Below, one piece after another: positions 42,764 through 51,301 of a stretch of DNA of 64,000 nt. The stretch lies in contig NZ_JACJQY010000006.1 of assembly GCF_014696925.1 (NCBI RefSeq), positions 62,001 to 126,000 on the forward strand, given 5' to 3'. Every line of letters starts with the position of its first letter. Position 1 is the first letter of the stretch. The stretch is from Phormidium tenue FACHB-1050 (lineage in GTDB: Bacteria > Cyanobacteriota > Cyanobacteriia > Pseudanabaenales > Pseudanabaenaceae). A program made the position numbers and the translations under genes. The notes under the pieces are model-generated. The model did not search any database. It was not told the origin of the DNA and worked only from the letters and a program-made list of their open reading frames with translations.

Positions 42764-45700
42764 CTATGATTTAACTAATACTTGTGGGTTCTCATTCACC
42801 TCAAATTGCTTCTCAAGGATGGCAGATTTTTGTTTGGGAACTAACCACTTACCAAACTTGGCGTAGATAGCAGGAATTACCAATAGGGTCAAAATCGTAG
42901 AGGTAATCAAGCCACCTAAAACCACGATCGCTAGAGGTTGTAAGATTTCATTCCCAGCGCTACTAGAAATTGCCAAGGGCAGCATTCCTAACGCAGAAGT
43001 GAGTGCAGTCATCAAAATGGCATTAACTCGTTCCATAGAACCTTTAAAAATTACATCTTTAAGAGGCATTCCTTGAGCAAATTTATTGTTGTAGTTATCA
43101 ACTAGCAACAAGCCATTACGCACAGCAACTCCAAACAGGGTAATGAAACCGATGAGGGAGGCAATGGAAATGACACCACCAGTAAGCGCAACGGAAATAA
43201 TCCCACCGACTAAAGCTAGAGGTAAGTTGATCATGATCGCGATCGCCGCAGGGATAGAATTCACTGAGAAGAACATCAACACCGCGATCGCGATCGCGGC
43301 AAGAATACTGAACACTAACAGGTTATTAGTAGCTCGCTCCTCTGATTCAAACTGTCCGCCATATTGGATAAAGTAACCGTTGGGCAGTTTTACTTTTTGC
43401 TGAATCTGAGCTTGAATGTCTTTGACAACGCTATTGAGATCGCGACCAGCAACGTTGGTAGAAACCACGATTAGCCGTGAAACATCTTCACGATTGATCA
43501 CATTTGCACCCATACCGTAACCAATCTGAGCAATCTCACCGAGGGATATCTGTTGTCCTGTCGGAGCAATCAGAGGGATCGCACGCATATCATCGAGGCT
43601 ATTACGAGACGATTCTTGTAATAGAACTACAGTATCAACTAGCTGCTGATTTTCTGATAGTTGCGAAACAACACGACCATTCAGTGCAGTTTCGACAACA
43701 TTGGATACCTGTTCCATACTGAATCCATAGGTTGCTGCCGCCGTGCGATTGTATTCGATTTGAACTTGACGAATTGGTAATTGCGGTTCTAGTTGTAAAT
43801 CCACAAGCCCAGCAATAGGCTCGATCGCATCACGTACTTGTTCACCAATAGTTCGGAGTTGCGCTAGGTCAGAGCCATAGATTTTGACCGCGATCGCACT
43901 TCTGACCCCTGATAGCACTTCATCCATACGATGCGAAATAAATCCGCCAATATTCGGAGCCACCCCTGGTAATTTGTTGAAGGCTTCCCGCAATTGCTTG
44001 ATGCTTTCTTCCCGATTTTTCAGGGCGGCATCGCTTAATTCCACATCTACGTGCGCCATGCTTACGCCTGCACCATCTGCGTCACCAGGGGCGCGTCCTG
44101 ACCTCACTTGCACCCACTCATATAATGGATTGCCTTTGAGCGAGTTATATAGTGCCATCCCTGCGCGATTGGTCATATCTAGGGATACTCCAGGGAAAAG
44201 TACCATCGAGTTAACCATAGACTTTTCTCGAAATTCGGGCAGAAAAACTCGTCCGAGGGAGGGAACAATCACGCTCGTTGCAACTAGGGCGGCAAGGGCG
44301 AAACCGAGAATAATCATCGGCGATCGCATCGACAAACTTAGGAATGGACGATACAAGCGTTCTGCCCACCGTGAAACAAAAGTACCTTCTTGTGGCAAGG
44401 TTTGGTCTGCCAATAGGATTGCACAAAGGGCAGGTGAAACCGTCATTGCAACTAGAGTCGAAGCCGCAATTGACAGTAGATATGCTAATCCCATCGGCGC
44501 AAAAATGCGACCTTCCACACCCGTCAAACTAAAAATCGGGGCAAATACAACCACGATAATCACAGTGGAAAAAATCACCGCGAGACGAACTTCTACAGAA
44601 GTGTCATACACCACCTGAAAAGGATGTTTAGGATTACCCTGTGCTTGATTGGTTCTTAGTCCGCGATAACAGTTTTCCATGTCCACGATCGAGTCATCGA
44701 CAACCGAACCGATCGCTACGACTAAACCACCTAAGGTCATTGTGTTAATGCCTAAGCCAAAGGCTTTCATCAGCATCAACCCGATCAAAAGTGATAAAGG
44801 AATCGCAGTTAGAGTAATTACAGCAGTGCGCCAGTTCATCAAAAACAGCAGCATGATCACCGATACAATCACGATGCCTTCTAGTAGTGAACCACTGACA
44901 TTCTTAATCGCTGTATCGATAAAGTTAGCTTGGCGGAAGGTGCGAGCGACTTGCACATCGGCAGGGAATGTCGTTTGCAAAGACTGCATTACTGCTTCTA
45001 CGCCCTTGGTGACAGTGGGCGTATCCACATCAGGCTGCTTGTTAATCATCAGCACCACCGCAGGTTTACCGTTAAAGCTGCCATCGCCACGCTTTAAGGC
45101 TGTTCCCGTTTTTATTTCGGCGACATCTCTCAGCAGAATTGGTTTGCCATTATCAACCTTGACTACTGATTGCTGTAAGTCTTGAATTGATTTGACTTTG
45201 CCAATACCGCGTACAAGTAGTTCCTGACCACCACCAATCTGGAAGCCAGCAGGTGCGTTAGAATTTGCGCCTTTAGCTGCATCAGTAACTTCAGTCAGAG
45301 AAACATTCAGCGATCGCAATTTGGCAGGATTGACTAGCACCTGATTCTGACGTTCATCACCACCATAAATTGTCACCTGAGTCACCCCTGGGACTGACAA
45401 AATCTGGTTTCTCAGATTCCCCTCAACTAACTGGCGCAGATCCATTAGCGAAGTTCTGCCCTGACCATTCACCGTAAAGGCATATTGCAAAATAGTTCCT
45501 AGTGGCGAAACTAAAGGTGAAATTTCTGGCGGATGTACCCCTTCAGGAAGTTGATTTGTCACCTGCTGAAGTCGCTCTGTAACCGATTGTCTTGCTCGGT
45601 AAATATCCGCATTTTGATCAAATACCACATTCACCATCGACAGCCCCACCTTAGATGACGATCGCACAATCGTTACCCCTGGCAAGCCATTAACCGCACT

Positions 45701-45922
45701 TTCAATCGGGATTGTAATTTGTGACTCCACTTCATCGGGCGCAAGCCCAGAAGCTTCAGTGTGAATATCGACTTGAGGTGGTGCAAATTCAGGAAATACA
45801 TCCAGAGGCATCTGCGTCACAGTAAAGACTCCCCACAAGGTGATTAAAATCGCACAAACGACAATCAGCCATCGCTGCACGATTGAGCCTTTAAGAATCT
45901 GGTTCAAAATTGAGTTAGACAT
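42764..45922 (-). CDS. nrsA: Heavy-metal RND efflux pump (NrsA/CzcA family)
   Basis: 1052 residues, typical RND layout of twelve membrane helices with two large periplasmic loops. N-terminal QMPLDVFPEFAPPQVDIHTE and LVVAIGSVVDDSIVDMEN in helix 4 mark the heavy-metal (HME) subfamily. Helix 4 has AIGSVVDDSIVDMEN rather than the classical DFG-start motif, so the metal cannot be read from it. Synteny with nrsB/C/D-like genes and divergent regulators suggests Ni or Co. Start is ATG at 45922, 5 bp after the adaptor stop. About 110 bp separate it from the nrsC-like gene. Confidence 0.9.
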   Translation of the reverse strand: MSNSILNQILKGSIVQRWLIVVCAILITLWGVFTVTQMPLDVFPEFAPPQVDIHTEASGLAPDEVESQITIPIESAVNGLPGVTIVRSSSKVGLSMVNVVFDQNADIYRARQSVTERLQQVTNQLPEGVHPPEISPLVSPLGTILQYAFTVNGQGRTSLMDLRQLVEGNLRNQILSVPGVTQVTIYGGDERQNQVLVNPAKLRSLNVSLTEVTDAAKGANSNAPAGFQIGGGQELLVRGIGKVKSIQDLQQSVVKVDNGKPILLRDVAEIKTGTALKRGDGSFNGKPAVVLMINKQPDVDTPTVTKGVEAVMQSLQTTFPADVQVARTFRQANFIDTAIKNVSGSLLEGIVIVSVIMLLFLMNWRTAVITLTAIPLSLLIGLMLMKAFGLGINTMTLGGLVVAIGSVVDDSIVDMENCYRGLRTNQAQGNPKHPFQVVYDTSVEVRLAVIFSTVIIVVVFAPIFSLTGVEGRIFAPMGLAYLLSIAASTLVAMTVSPALCAILLADQTLPQEGTFVSRWAERLYRPFLSLSMRSPMIILGFALAALVATSVIVPSLGRVFLPEFREKSMVNSMVLFPGVSLDMTNRAGMALYNSLKGNPLYEWVQVRSGRAPGDADGAGVSMAHVDVELSDAALKNREESIKQLREAFNKLPGVAPNIGGFISHRMDEVLSGVRSAIAVKIYGSDLAQLRTIGEQVRDAIEPIAGLVDLQLEPQLPIRQVQIEYNRTAAATYGFSMEQVSNVVETALNGRVVSQLSENQQLVDTVVLLQESSRNSLDDMRAIPLIAPTGQQISLGEIAQIGYGMGANVINREDVSRLIVVSTNVAGRDLNSVVKDIQAQIQQKVKLPNGYFIQYGGQFESEERATNNLLVFSILAAIAIAVLMFFSVNSIPAAIAIMINLPLALVGGIISVALTGGVISIASLIGFITLFGVAVRNGLLLVDNYNNKFAQGMPLKDVIFKGSMERVNAILMTALTSALGMLPLAISSSAGNEILQPLAIVVLGGLITSTILTLLVIPAIYAKFGKWLVPKQKSAILEKQFEVNENPQVLVKS

Positions 45923-45927
45923 CGAGC

Positions 45928-46620
45928 TTAAACGTCTCCTTGATCTTTGGAACGAGAGTTAAGCTTTAGTTTTTTGCGGCTGCTTTGACGATTTTTGAGT
46001 AGAAAAATTCCACCACCGAGCAATGCCAATGCACTACCGCCAACAACTACACCACCAACTAGCAAGTTGCTTTCTTGCGACAATACACCTTGATCGCTGT
46101 GAGCAATTCCTTTAACGTGGGCTTGATTATGTTCTGCTGTACTTTGGGGAGTGGCGATCGCGGTTGCAACTGCATTAGGACTAGCTACTGTACTGGGACT
46201 AGCTACTGGATCGGCTTTCTGAGTCTTGCGAGATTGGGCATAGAGAGACAAACTACCCTGAGTCACCAGTTTTTCGCCTACTGATAGACCATCAATAACT
46301 TCAATATTTTCCCCCTGAGTCTTACCAGTCTTGACTTCCACTGGCTCATAGAAGTTTTGGTACTGCACAAATACAAGCTGTTTACCATCGGCTTCAACCA
46401 GAGATGTTACTGGAACCATCACCCCTGCGGCACTTTTTGCAGTTTGAGCGATCGGTGTAACAATAATCCCAAACTGTTGATCGGTTTCGGAATTTATCTG
46501 CACGCGCTGAATCTTGCCTTTAGACTGAAATTCATCTCCATGTCCGACATGGGCAAATACAGGGCTGGCGACGGCTAAAATTGCTGCTAGAGCAGCACTA
46601 ACTAATGGCAATTTTTTCAT
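45928..46620 (-). CDS. nrsB: Short adaptor-like protein (NrsB position)
   Basis: 230 residues, less than half of a normal RND adaptor. After a signal peptide it has HVGHGDEF, as in the 521-residue adaptor at 36363, then jumps to the barrel/membrane-proximal part (TSLVEADGKQLVFVQYQ) and a C-terminal membrane helix (LLVGGVVVGGSALALL). The lipoyl domains and alpha-hairpin that contact the outer-membrane channel are missing. It could be a modulating subunit or metal donor, or depend on the full adaptor. Promoter faces the nrsRS-like genes, with a TTTCAT-type box 61 bp upstream. Confidence 0.75.
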   Translation of the reverse strand: MKKLPLVSAALAAILAVASPVFAHVGHGDEFQSKGKIQRVQINSETDQQFGIIVTPIAQTAKSAAGVMVPVTSLVEADGKQLVFVQYQNFYEPVEVKTGKTQGENIEVIDGLSVGEKLVTQGSLSLYAQSRKTQKADPVASPSTVASPNAVATAIATPQSTAEHNQAHVKGIAHSDQGVLSQESNLLVGGVVVGGSALALLGGGIFLLKNRQSSRKKLKLNSRSKDQGDV

Positions 46621-46680
46621 AGGATATCCTCACAATGGCAAAGGGCTTAATAAATTCTTAAGTAGCTTGCCAGAGGTGCG

Positions 46681-46697
46681 ATGAAATCGAGGTGAAA
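46681..46697 (-). promoter_or_regulatory. TTTCAT-type box in the nrs divergent promoter
   Basis: Read leftward: TTTCAC CTCGA TTTCAT, one mismatch in the first half-site, 61 bp before the nrsB-like ATG. It lies in the 126-bp region between the efflux operon and its regulator genes and is oriented towards the operon. Confidence 0.6.
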
Positions 46698-46746
46698 TGC
46701 TAATTGTTTCGCTACAATCAAGCTCGTGATTAATTTACTTAGATCC

Positions 46747-47442
46747 ATGCGAATTTTGCTTGTAGAAGATGAAATAGACTTAGGAACAGCGATTAAGCAG
46801 GTTTTAATTTGCGAAAAATATGTAGTGGATTGGGTAACTGATGGCGCTCAGGCTTGGTACTATCTCGAAAATCAATGGACAGACTATTCTGTGGCAATTT
46901 TTGATTTGCTCCTGCCCAAACTATCAGGACTAGAACTATGCCAAAAACTGCGATCGCACCAAAATCCATTGCCCGTACTCATGCTCACAGCCCTAGGACA
47001 GCCCGAAAATCGGATCGCAGGGCTAGATGCAGGAGCTGATGACTATTTGGTTAAACCCTTTGTGATGGAAGAACTTTTGGCAAGGTTACGCGCATTGCAG
47101 AGGCGATCTCCAAATTTGCAACCACAAATTCTCACCATCGGCAAATTTTCTCTGGATTATGCCAATAACTCACTATTAGTGACGGAATCTGATCAAGTAT
47201 CACAGGTTATTCCCTTAACAACAAAAGAGTTTCAGATTCTCACTTACCTCATGCAAAATGCTGATCGCATTATTTCAGGCAGCAAAATTCGCAATCAACT
47301 TTGGGATCTCAATGAAGAGCCAATCAGCAATGTAGTCGCAGCGCAAATGCGTTTATTACGTCGTAAATTATCAAGCTATGGCTGTGAATGTCCAATTGAA
47401 ACGATTCCCAGTCAAGGCTATCGGTTTAACACGCAGCCATGA
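46747..47442 (+). CDS. nrsR: OmpR-type response regulator (NrsR-like)
   Basis: 231 residues from ATG at 46747; a GTG at 46726 would add seven residues in front of MRILLVEDE. Receiver with D53 (IFDLLLPKLSG) and KPF lysine about 103, then an OmpR-type winged helix ending ETIPSQGYRFN. It is divergent from an nrsBACD-like operon, exactly as nrsR in Synechocystis, and should control it by the TTTCAT-type box. The kinase gene overlaps its stop (ATGA). Confidence 0.88.
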   Translation: MRILLVEDEIDLGTAIKQVLICEKYVVDWVTDGAQAWYYLENQWTDYSVAIFDLLLPKLSGLELCQKLRSHQNPLPVLMLTALGQPENRIAGLDAGADDYLVKPFVMEELLARLRALQRRSPNLQPQILTIGKFSLDYANNSLLVTESDQVSQVIPLTTKEFQILTYLMQNADRIISGSKIRNQLWDLNEEPISNVVAAQMRLLRRKLSSYGCECPIETIPSQGYRFNTQP

Positions 47443-48878
47443 ACACCCATCTATTATTTCGCCGTAGCCGTACTCGTCTTGCACTTTGGTATGCAGGAGT
47501 GATGGCAGTAATTTTGAGTTTGTCGGGATTCAGTATGTATCGCTTTCTGATTCAATCCAATTGGGAAGCGATGGAACGGGAAATGGAATCGATCGCAGGG
47601 ACTTTGCACGATAGTTTAGAACCTATGTTACCTGCTTCCGAAGAACCAACTTCTATTTTACGACGAATTTTGCCAGAACTCTGTTTAGTAGACCAGCCTT
47701 GTAATGTCAGTCCTACTCTAATTCAACGGCATACAACAGGAATTAGTGATCGCAGTACATACTACATTCGGCTCTTCAATTATCAAGGTAAACTTCTCGC
47801 CTTTTCACCCAGTCAAATACTTAAAGAATTACCTTCAAGTTTATCTGATCATCCTTGGCAAACTTTTCAAAGTGCTAATGGAGTCCGTTATCATCAGTTC
47901 ACGATTATTCTCCATAGCGATGATGCCAAGAGTCATCAGAGCCAGCAACATAAAGTCAAAACTTCTTGGGGCTATTTGCAAATTGGGCGCACCTTAGAAC
48001 CTTTTGATGCGGAAGTAAAGCGAATCAAAATAATTTTGGCGATTGGATTGCCGATCGCTTTGATTTTAATCGCGATTTCTAGTTGGTGGCTATCCAAATT
48101 AGCAATGCAACCGATTTACAAATCCTATCAACAACAGCAACAGTTCACCGCCAATGCTGCCCATGAATTGCGATCGCCCCTCGCCAGTCTCCTTGCTACT
48201 GTCGAAGCAATCTTACGAGTACCACAAGCTAATCTCGAAGATACGCAAACTATGCTCTACAAAGTAGAAAAGCAGGGAAGGCGCTTGAGTAATTTAATTG
48301 CTGACCTCCTCCTTTTGTCTAGTCTTGAGCAAAATTCATCTCCAAAAAAATTTCAACCCTGCTGTTTGAATGATTTAGTCAGCGACTTGACCGAAGAAAT
48401 GTCAGAACTTGCCACTGCATCGGATATTCACTTAACTAGTCAAGTTCCTTCTATAGAAATCTATGTACTTGGCAATGAATCACAACTTTATCGACTGGTA
48501 TCAAATCTGATTGCTAATGCCATTCAGTACAGTCTTGCTCAAGGATCTGTGCATATCAGTTTAGAAGTCCAAGACCACAATGCTGTTATCGCAGTAAAAG
48601 ATACAGGGATTGGCATTCCTAAGGCTGAGCAACATCGAATTTTTGATCGCTTCTATCGAGTTGATGGTGATCGCTCTCGCAAAACGGGGGGGACGGGTTT
48701 AGGCTTGGCGATCGCACAGGCGATCGTGCATCATCACCAAGGTCATCTCACTGTCAAAAGCGAGCAGGAACAAGGCAGTTTATTCATGATTCACTTACCC
48801 TGCCTTAAGCACTCACCAGCAGCGCTGTTCCATACATCACGGCTAGACCCAGACCAAATCCCGCCAAACTCGATTTAG
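47439..48878 (+). CDS. nrsS: Sensor histidine kinase (NrsS-like)
   Basis: 479 residues. Membrane helices at about 15-37 and 197-217; the periplasmic sensor has two Cys (LCLVDQPCN) and scattered His. H-box FTANAAHELRSPL has H242; N-box SNLIANAIQYS; G-boxes TGIGIPKAEQ and TGLGLAIAQAIV. The last about 25 residues (after IHLPCLKHSP) read over the convergent ZIP gene, so the natural C-terminus is longer than usual. It is the probable nickel or cobalt sensor for the divergent operon. Confidence 0.88.
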   Translation: MNTHLLFRRSRTRLALWYAGVMAVILSLSGFSMYRFLIQSNWEAMEREMESIAGTLHDSLEPMLPASEEPTSILRRILPELCLVDQPCNVSPTLIQRHTTGISDRSTYYIRLFNYQGKLLAFSPSQILKELPSSLSDHPWQTFQSANGVRYHQFTIILHSDDAKSHQSQQHKVKTSWGYLQIGRTLEPFDAEVKRIKIILAIGLPIALILIAISSWWLSKLAMQPIYKSYQQQQQFTANAAHELRSPLASLLATVEAILRVPQANLEDTQTMLYKVEKQGRRLSNLIADLLLLSSLEQNSSPKKFQPCCLNDLVSDLTEEMSELATASDIHLTSQVPSIEIYVLGNESQLYRLVSNLIANAIQYSLAQGSVHISLEVQDHNAVIAVKDTGIGIPKAEQHRIFDRFYRVDGDRSRKTGGTGLGLAIAQAIVHHHQGHLTVKSEQEQGSLFMIHLPCLKHSPAALFHTSRLDPDQIPPNSI

Positions 48879-49980
48879 ACAACCACGAACCGCCCTGCTT
48901 TTGGGCAGTGCGAGTTAGATATGACCCAACCTCGACAATTACTTGTAACACGGCTCCTGCGCCAATACTCAAAAACAGCACGGCAAAAATCGGCATAAAC
49001 GCGAATGCTCCGATCCAAGTGCCGATCACCGCAGGTAACCCCGCTAAAGCAACTAAACCAATCAGGGTTCTGAGTTTTGGGCGGAGGTCAATGAGCGGAG
49101 CCGCAATGCCAATTCCTTCAGTAATGTTGTGCAGCGTAAAACCTATGACAAGCAGAGATCCTAAAGCCGCTTCTCCAACCGCAAAAGCAGCCCCGATCGC
49201 CAATCCTTCTCCTAAATTGTGAATACCAATGCCTAAAGCCATGTATGTCGATAACTTAGTTCCTTCTGGAGCTTTACCAGATCGTCTACCAATCATAAAG
49301 ACTGTTAAGAAGCTAGCCGCAGTAATCAACCAAACCAGTGTACCGCCTGAAAAAACTGTCGCAACTTTCGCTGCTTTCTCGATTGCTTCTAGAAGGGTAT
49401 CCACAAACAAGAAACCTAGCATACCGAGAGTCAGCGCCAATAGAAATTTCATGCCCTGACCACTCAGCGCTTTTAAAGCTGGGTAGAACATCATTCCCAA
49501 CCCAACAGGGACAATACCGACATACAACCCTAATAAGGCAAAGCTCAACAAGCGATTACCCGAAACTGTGGGAGTTTGCACAGCGACTTCAATTTTATGT
49601 TCAAACGCCACGCCCGTATTCGTCAACAAACTAATATGATGAGATTCTCCCTCGACCCATTGATAAGGCAGTCGAATCCAAGCACTCGAAAGCCGAGGTA
49701 ACTCACCTGCTGGATCTTGCGTAAATTGCCAATATGCTCCATCGATTTGCACTTGAGCAATTTGCATGGGTTGTGAACCATCGGCACGAACCGAAAGAGA
49801 AATGCCTGTCTCATCTAAAATTGTCTGTTCTACGGTGAGTTTTTCTACGGGTGGTGCAGCACTCTTCAACAGTGCTAGTGGATTTGTCGTTAGAAAAATG
49901 CCAATTAATGCAGTAATCAAAACTAGGGGAAGAATCACCCAAAGCCAAGTATTTTGTTTGTGCAGTTTTTGCTCATTCAT
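48805..49980 (-). CDS. ZIP family metal transporter with N-terminal extension
   Basis: 391 residues. About 130 residues precede the ZIP core: one membrane helix then a soluble domain (IAQVQIDGAYWQFTQDP). The core has eight helices with the metal site in helices 4 and 5: HNLGEGLAIGAAF and HNITEGIGIAAPL. ZIP proteins move Zn, Fe or Mn into the cytosol. The ATG at 49980 overlaps the stop of the multicopper oxidase gene (ATGA), so the two are translationally coupled. The 3' end overlaps the kinase gene by 74 bp. Confidence 0.9.
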   Translation of the reverse strand: MNEQKLHKQNTWLWVILPLVLITALIGIFLTTNPLALLKSAAPPVEKLTVEQTILDETGISLSVRADGSQPMQIAQVQIDGAYWQFTQDPAGELPRLSSAWIRLPYQWVEGESHHISLLTNTGVAFEHKIEVAVQTPTVSGNRLLSFALLGLYVGIVPVGLGMMFYPALKALSGQGMKFLLALTLGMLGFLFVDTLLEAIEKAAKVATVFSGGTLVWLITAASFLTVFMIGRRSGKAPEGTKLSTYMALGIGIHNLGEGLAIGAAFAVGEAALGSLLVIGFTLHNITEGIGIAAPLIDLRPKLRTLIGLVALAGLPAVIGTWIGAFAFMPIFAVLFLSIGAGAVLQVIVEVGSYLTRTAQKQGGSWLSKSSLAGFGLGLAVMYGTALLVSA

Positions 49981-51074
49981 GCCATTACCTCAAAAGCAGC
50001 CATCCAACCTAATTCGAGAAATTCAGACTGATGGGCATGGAACATATAGTTTCCAGCCTCAAAGTCTTTAAAAGAAAACTCTAAAATGCCGCGCTGGGCT
50101 TGGATCATCGATACGGTATCGATTATGCGATGGGTCGGGGTGAGCGTTGTGCCGTGATCGTAGAAATCAAAGAAATTAGCGTGGAGATGAAAAGAATTGA
50201 GCGGGTCAAATTCAACTACATTGATCAGATAAATCCGAATTGGGCGATCGCGTTCAACCCGAATCGGACGCTTCATAAACTCGAAGGGAATCGTATTAAT
50301 CGCATAGACTTCATTCTTCTCGTCAAAATTAGTGTCAAAAGCATTCATCACCATGACAAACTCCTGCCACTTAGCATTTTCAGGTGTCCCTAGTTGACGA
50401 GATTTCGCCACCGAGTGCTGTTCAAGATGCTTTTGAGGATCGGGGTCAACAATAAATGCTCCATACATTCCTTTATGCATATGGCGTTTAAATGGAACCG
50501 AGTGGCAGTGATATAAATGACAACCAAATGGTTTTGCCTCAAACTCATAGGTGACTTCCATCTCAGGAAATGCTTCGAGTGTCCCCGCAATTCCATCTTG
50601 ACGCGCTGAATGAATGCCGTGAAAGTGAATTGTGTGTGGATGAGATCCAGAATTCTTAAAGTTGATCCGTACGCGATCGCCCTCTGTGACTCGGATTGTT
50701 GGTCCAGGTACTCGCCCGTTGTATGTCCAAGCTGGATACTTTATGCCAGGGGCAATTTCAATTTCTTTTTCTTTTACAACAATGTTGTATTCCCGCAGTG
50801 TTTGACCATTAGACAAGCGCGAGACTTTCCCTCCATCCCAATCGGTTAACATTTTGCGCGGATCAAATCCATTTTTAGTCGAATCTACGTCTCCGACCAT
50901 CATGTTGCCGCCATGCACCATGCCTGACTGGGACATATCCATCCCTTTCTGATTGCCCTTTGATAGGTCGGGGGATTGAGCAAAAGCATTGGCAGGGAAT
51001 AACTTACCGAAAAGAGTTCCAGCCCCTAGTAAGCCTGCTCCAAGGAGCGATCGCCGAATTGAATTGGGTTCCAT
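49977..51074 (-). CDS. Two-domain multicopper oxidase coupled to a ZIP transporter
   Basis: 365 residues. Tat-like or Sec leader (RRSLLGAGLLGAGTLFG), then a Met/Gly-rich segment. Copper ligands: TIHFHGIHSARQDG, HLYHCHSVPFKRHMHKGMYG, FHLHANFFDF and YMFHAHQSEF. It parallels the oxidase at 22182 throughout. Its stop overlaps the ZIP start, so a ferroxidase or manganese oxidase feeding or balancing ZIP import is inferred. Two TTTCAT boxes lie upstream, both reversed with respect to the gene. Confidence 0.88.
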   Translation of the reverse strand: MEPNSIRRSLLGAGLLGAGTLFGKLFPANAFAQSPDLSKGNQKGMDMSQSGMVHGGNMMVGDVDSTKNGFDPRKMLTDWDGGKVSRLSNGQTLREYNIVVKEKEIEIAPGIKYPAWTYNGRVPGPTIRVTEGDRVRINFKNSGSHPHTIHFHGIHSARQDGIAGTLEAFPEMEVTYEFEAKPFGCHLYHCHSVPFKRHMHKGMYGAFIVDPDPQKHLEQHSVAKSRQLGTPENAKWQEFVMVMNAFDTNFDEKNEVYAINTIPFEFMKRPIRVERDRPIRIYLINVVEFDPLNSFHLHANFFDFYDHGTTLTPTHRIIDTVSMIQAQRGILEFSFKDFEAGNYMFHAHQSEFLELGWMAAFEVMA

Positions 51075-51102
51075 AAAAAATACTACGGTTAAGCAGCCTT
51101 AA

Positions 51103-51178
51103 GCCATAAACAGTTTTCATAATCGTTTCATTATTTATGATATCACAGCCATAAATAGTTTTCATAATCGTTTCATTA
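51103..51178 (+). promoter_or_regulatory. Two tandem TTTCAT boxes before the multicopper oxidase-ZIP operon
   Basis: A segment of about 30 bp (GCCATAAA, then AGTTTTCATAATCGTTTCAT) occurs twice with a 45-bp period. Boxes are 51115-51131 and 51160-51176, each TTTCAT AATCG TTTCAT, identical to the mntH box. The period equals about four helical turns, so bound dimers would face the same side. Orientation is opposite to the gene. Confidence 0.65.
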
Positions 51179-51197
51179 TCAGTGTTAGTACAAAATC

Positions 51198-51250
51198 AAA
51201 CCCCAAAAGGGAATGGCGGCGCGAAGCGCCGCCATTCCCTTTTGGGGTTT
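51198..51250. repeat. 53-bp perfect palindrome with GGCGCGAAGCGCC apex
   Basis: The arms beginning AAACCCCAAAAGGGAATGGC pair exactly with their complement around GCGC GAA GCGC. It lies 50 bp after the stop of the leftward 394-residue protein gene, so it likely terminates the riboswitch-controlled transcript and isolates the downstream oxidase-ZIP operon. Confidence 0.8.
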
Positions 51251-51301
51251 ACGTTATGAGATTTGACTTTAGCCAATACTGAGTAGTCATTACGATCTGA
51301 T

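Noticed and set aside
43884-44618. Long open frame (244 codons) on the plus strand
   Set aside because: It lies wholly antisense inside the nrsA-like pump gene, has low-complexity Ser/Arg/Thr composition and no domain.
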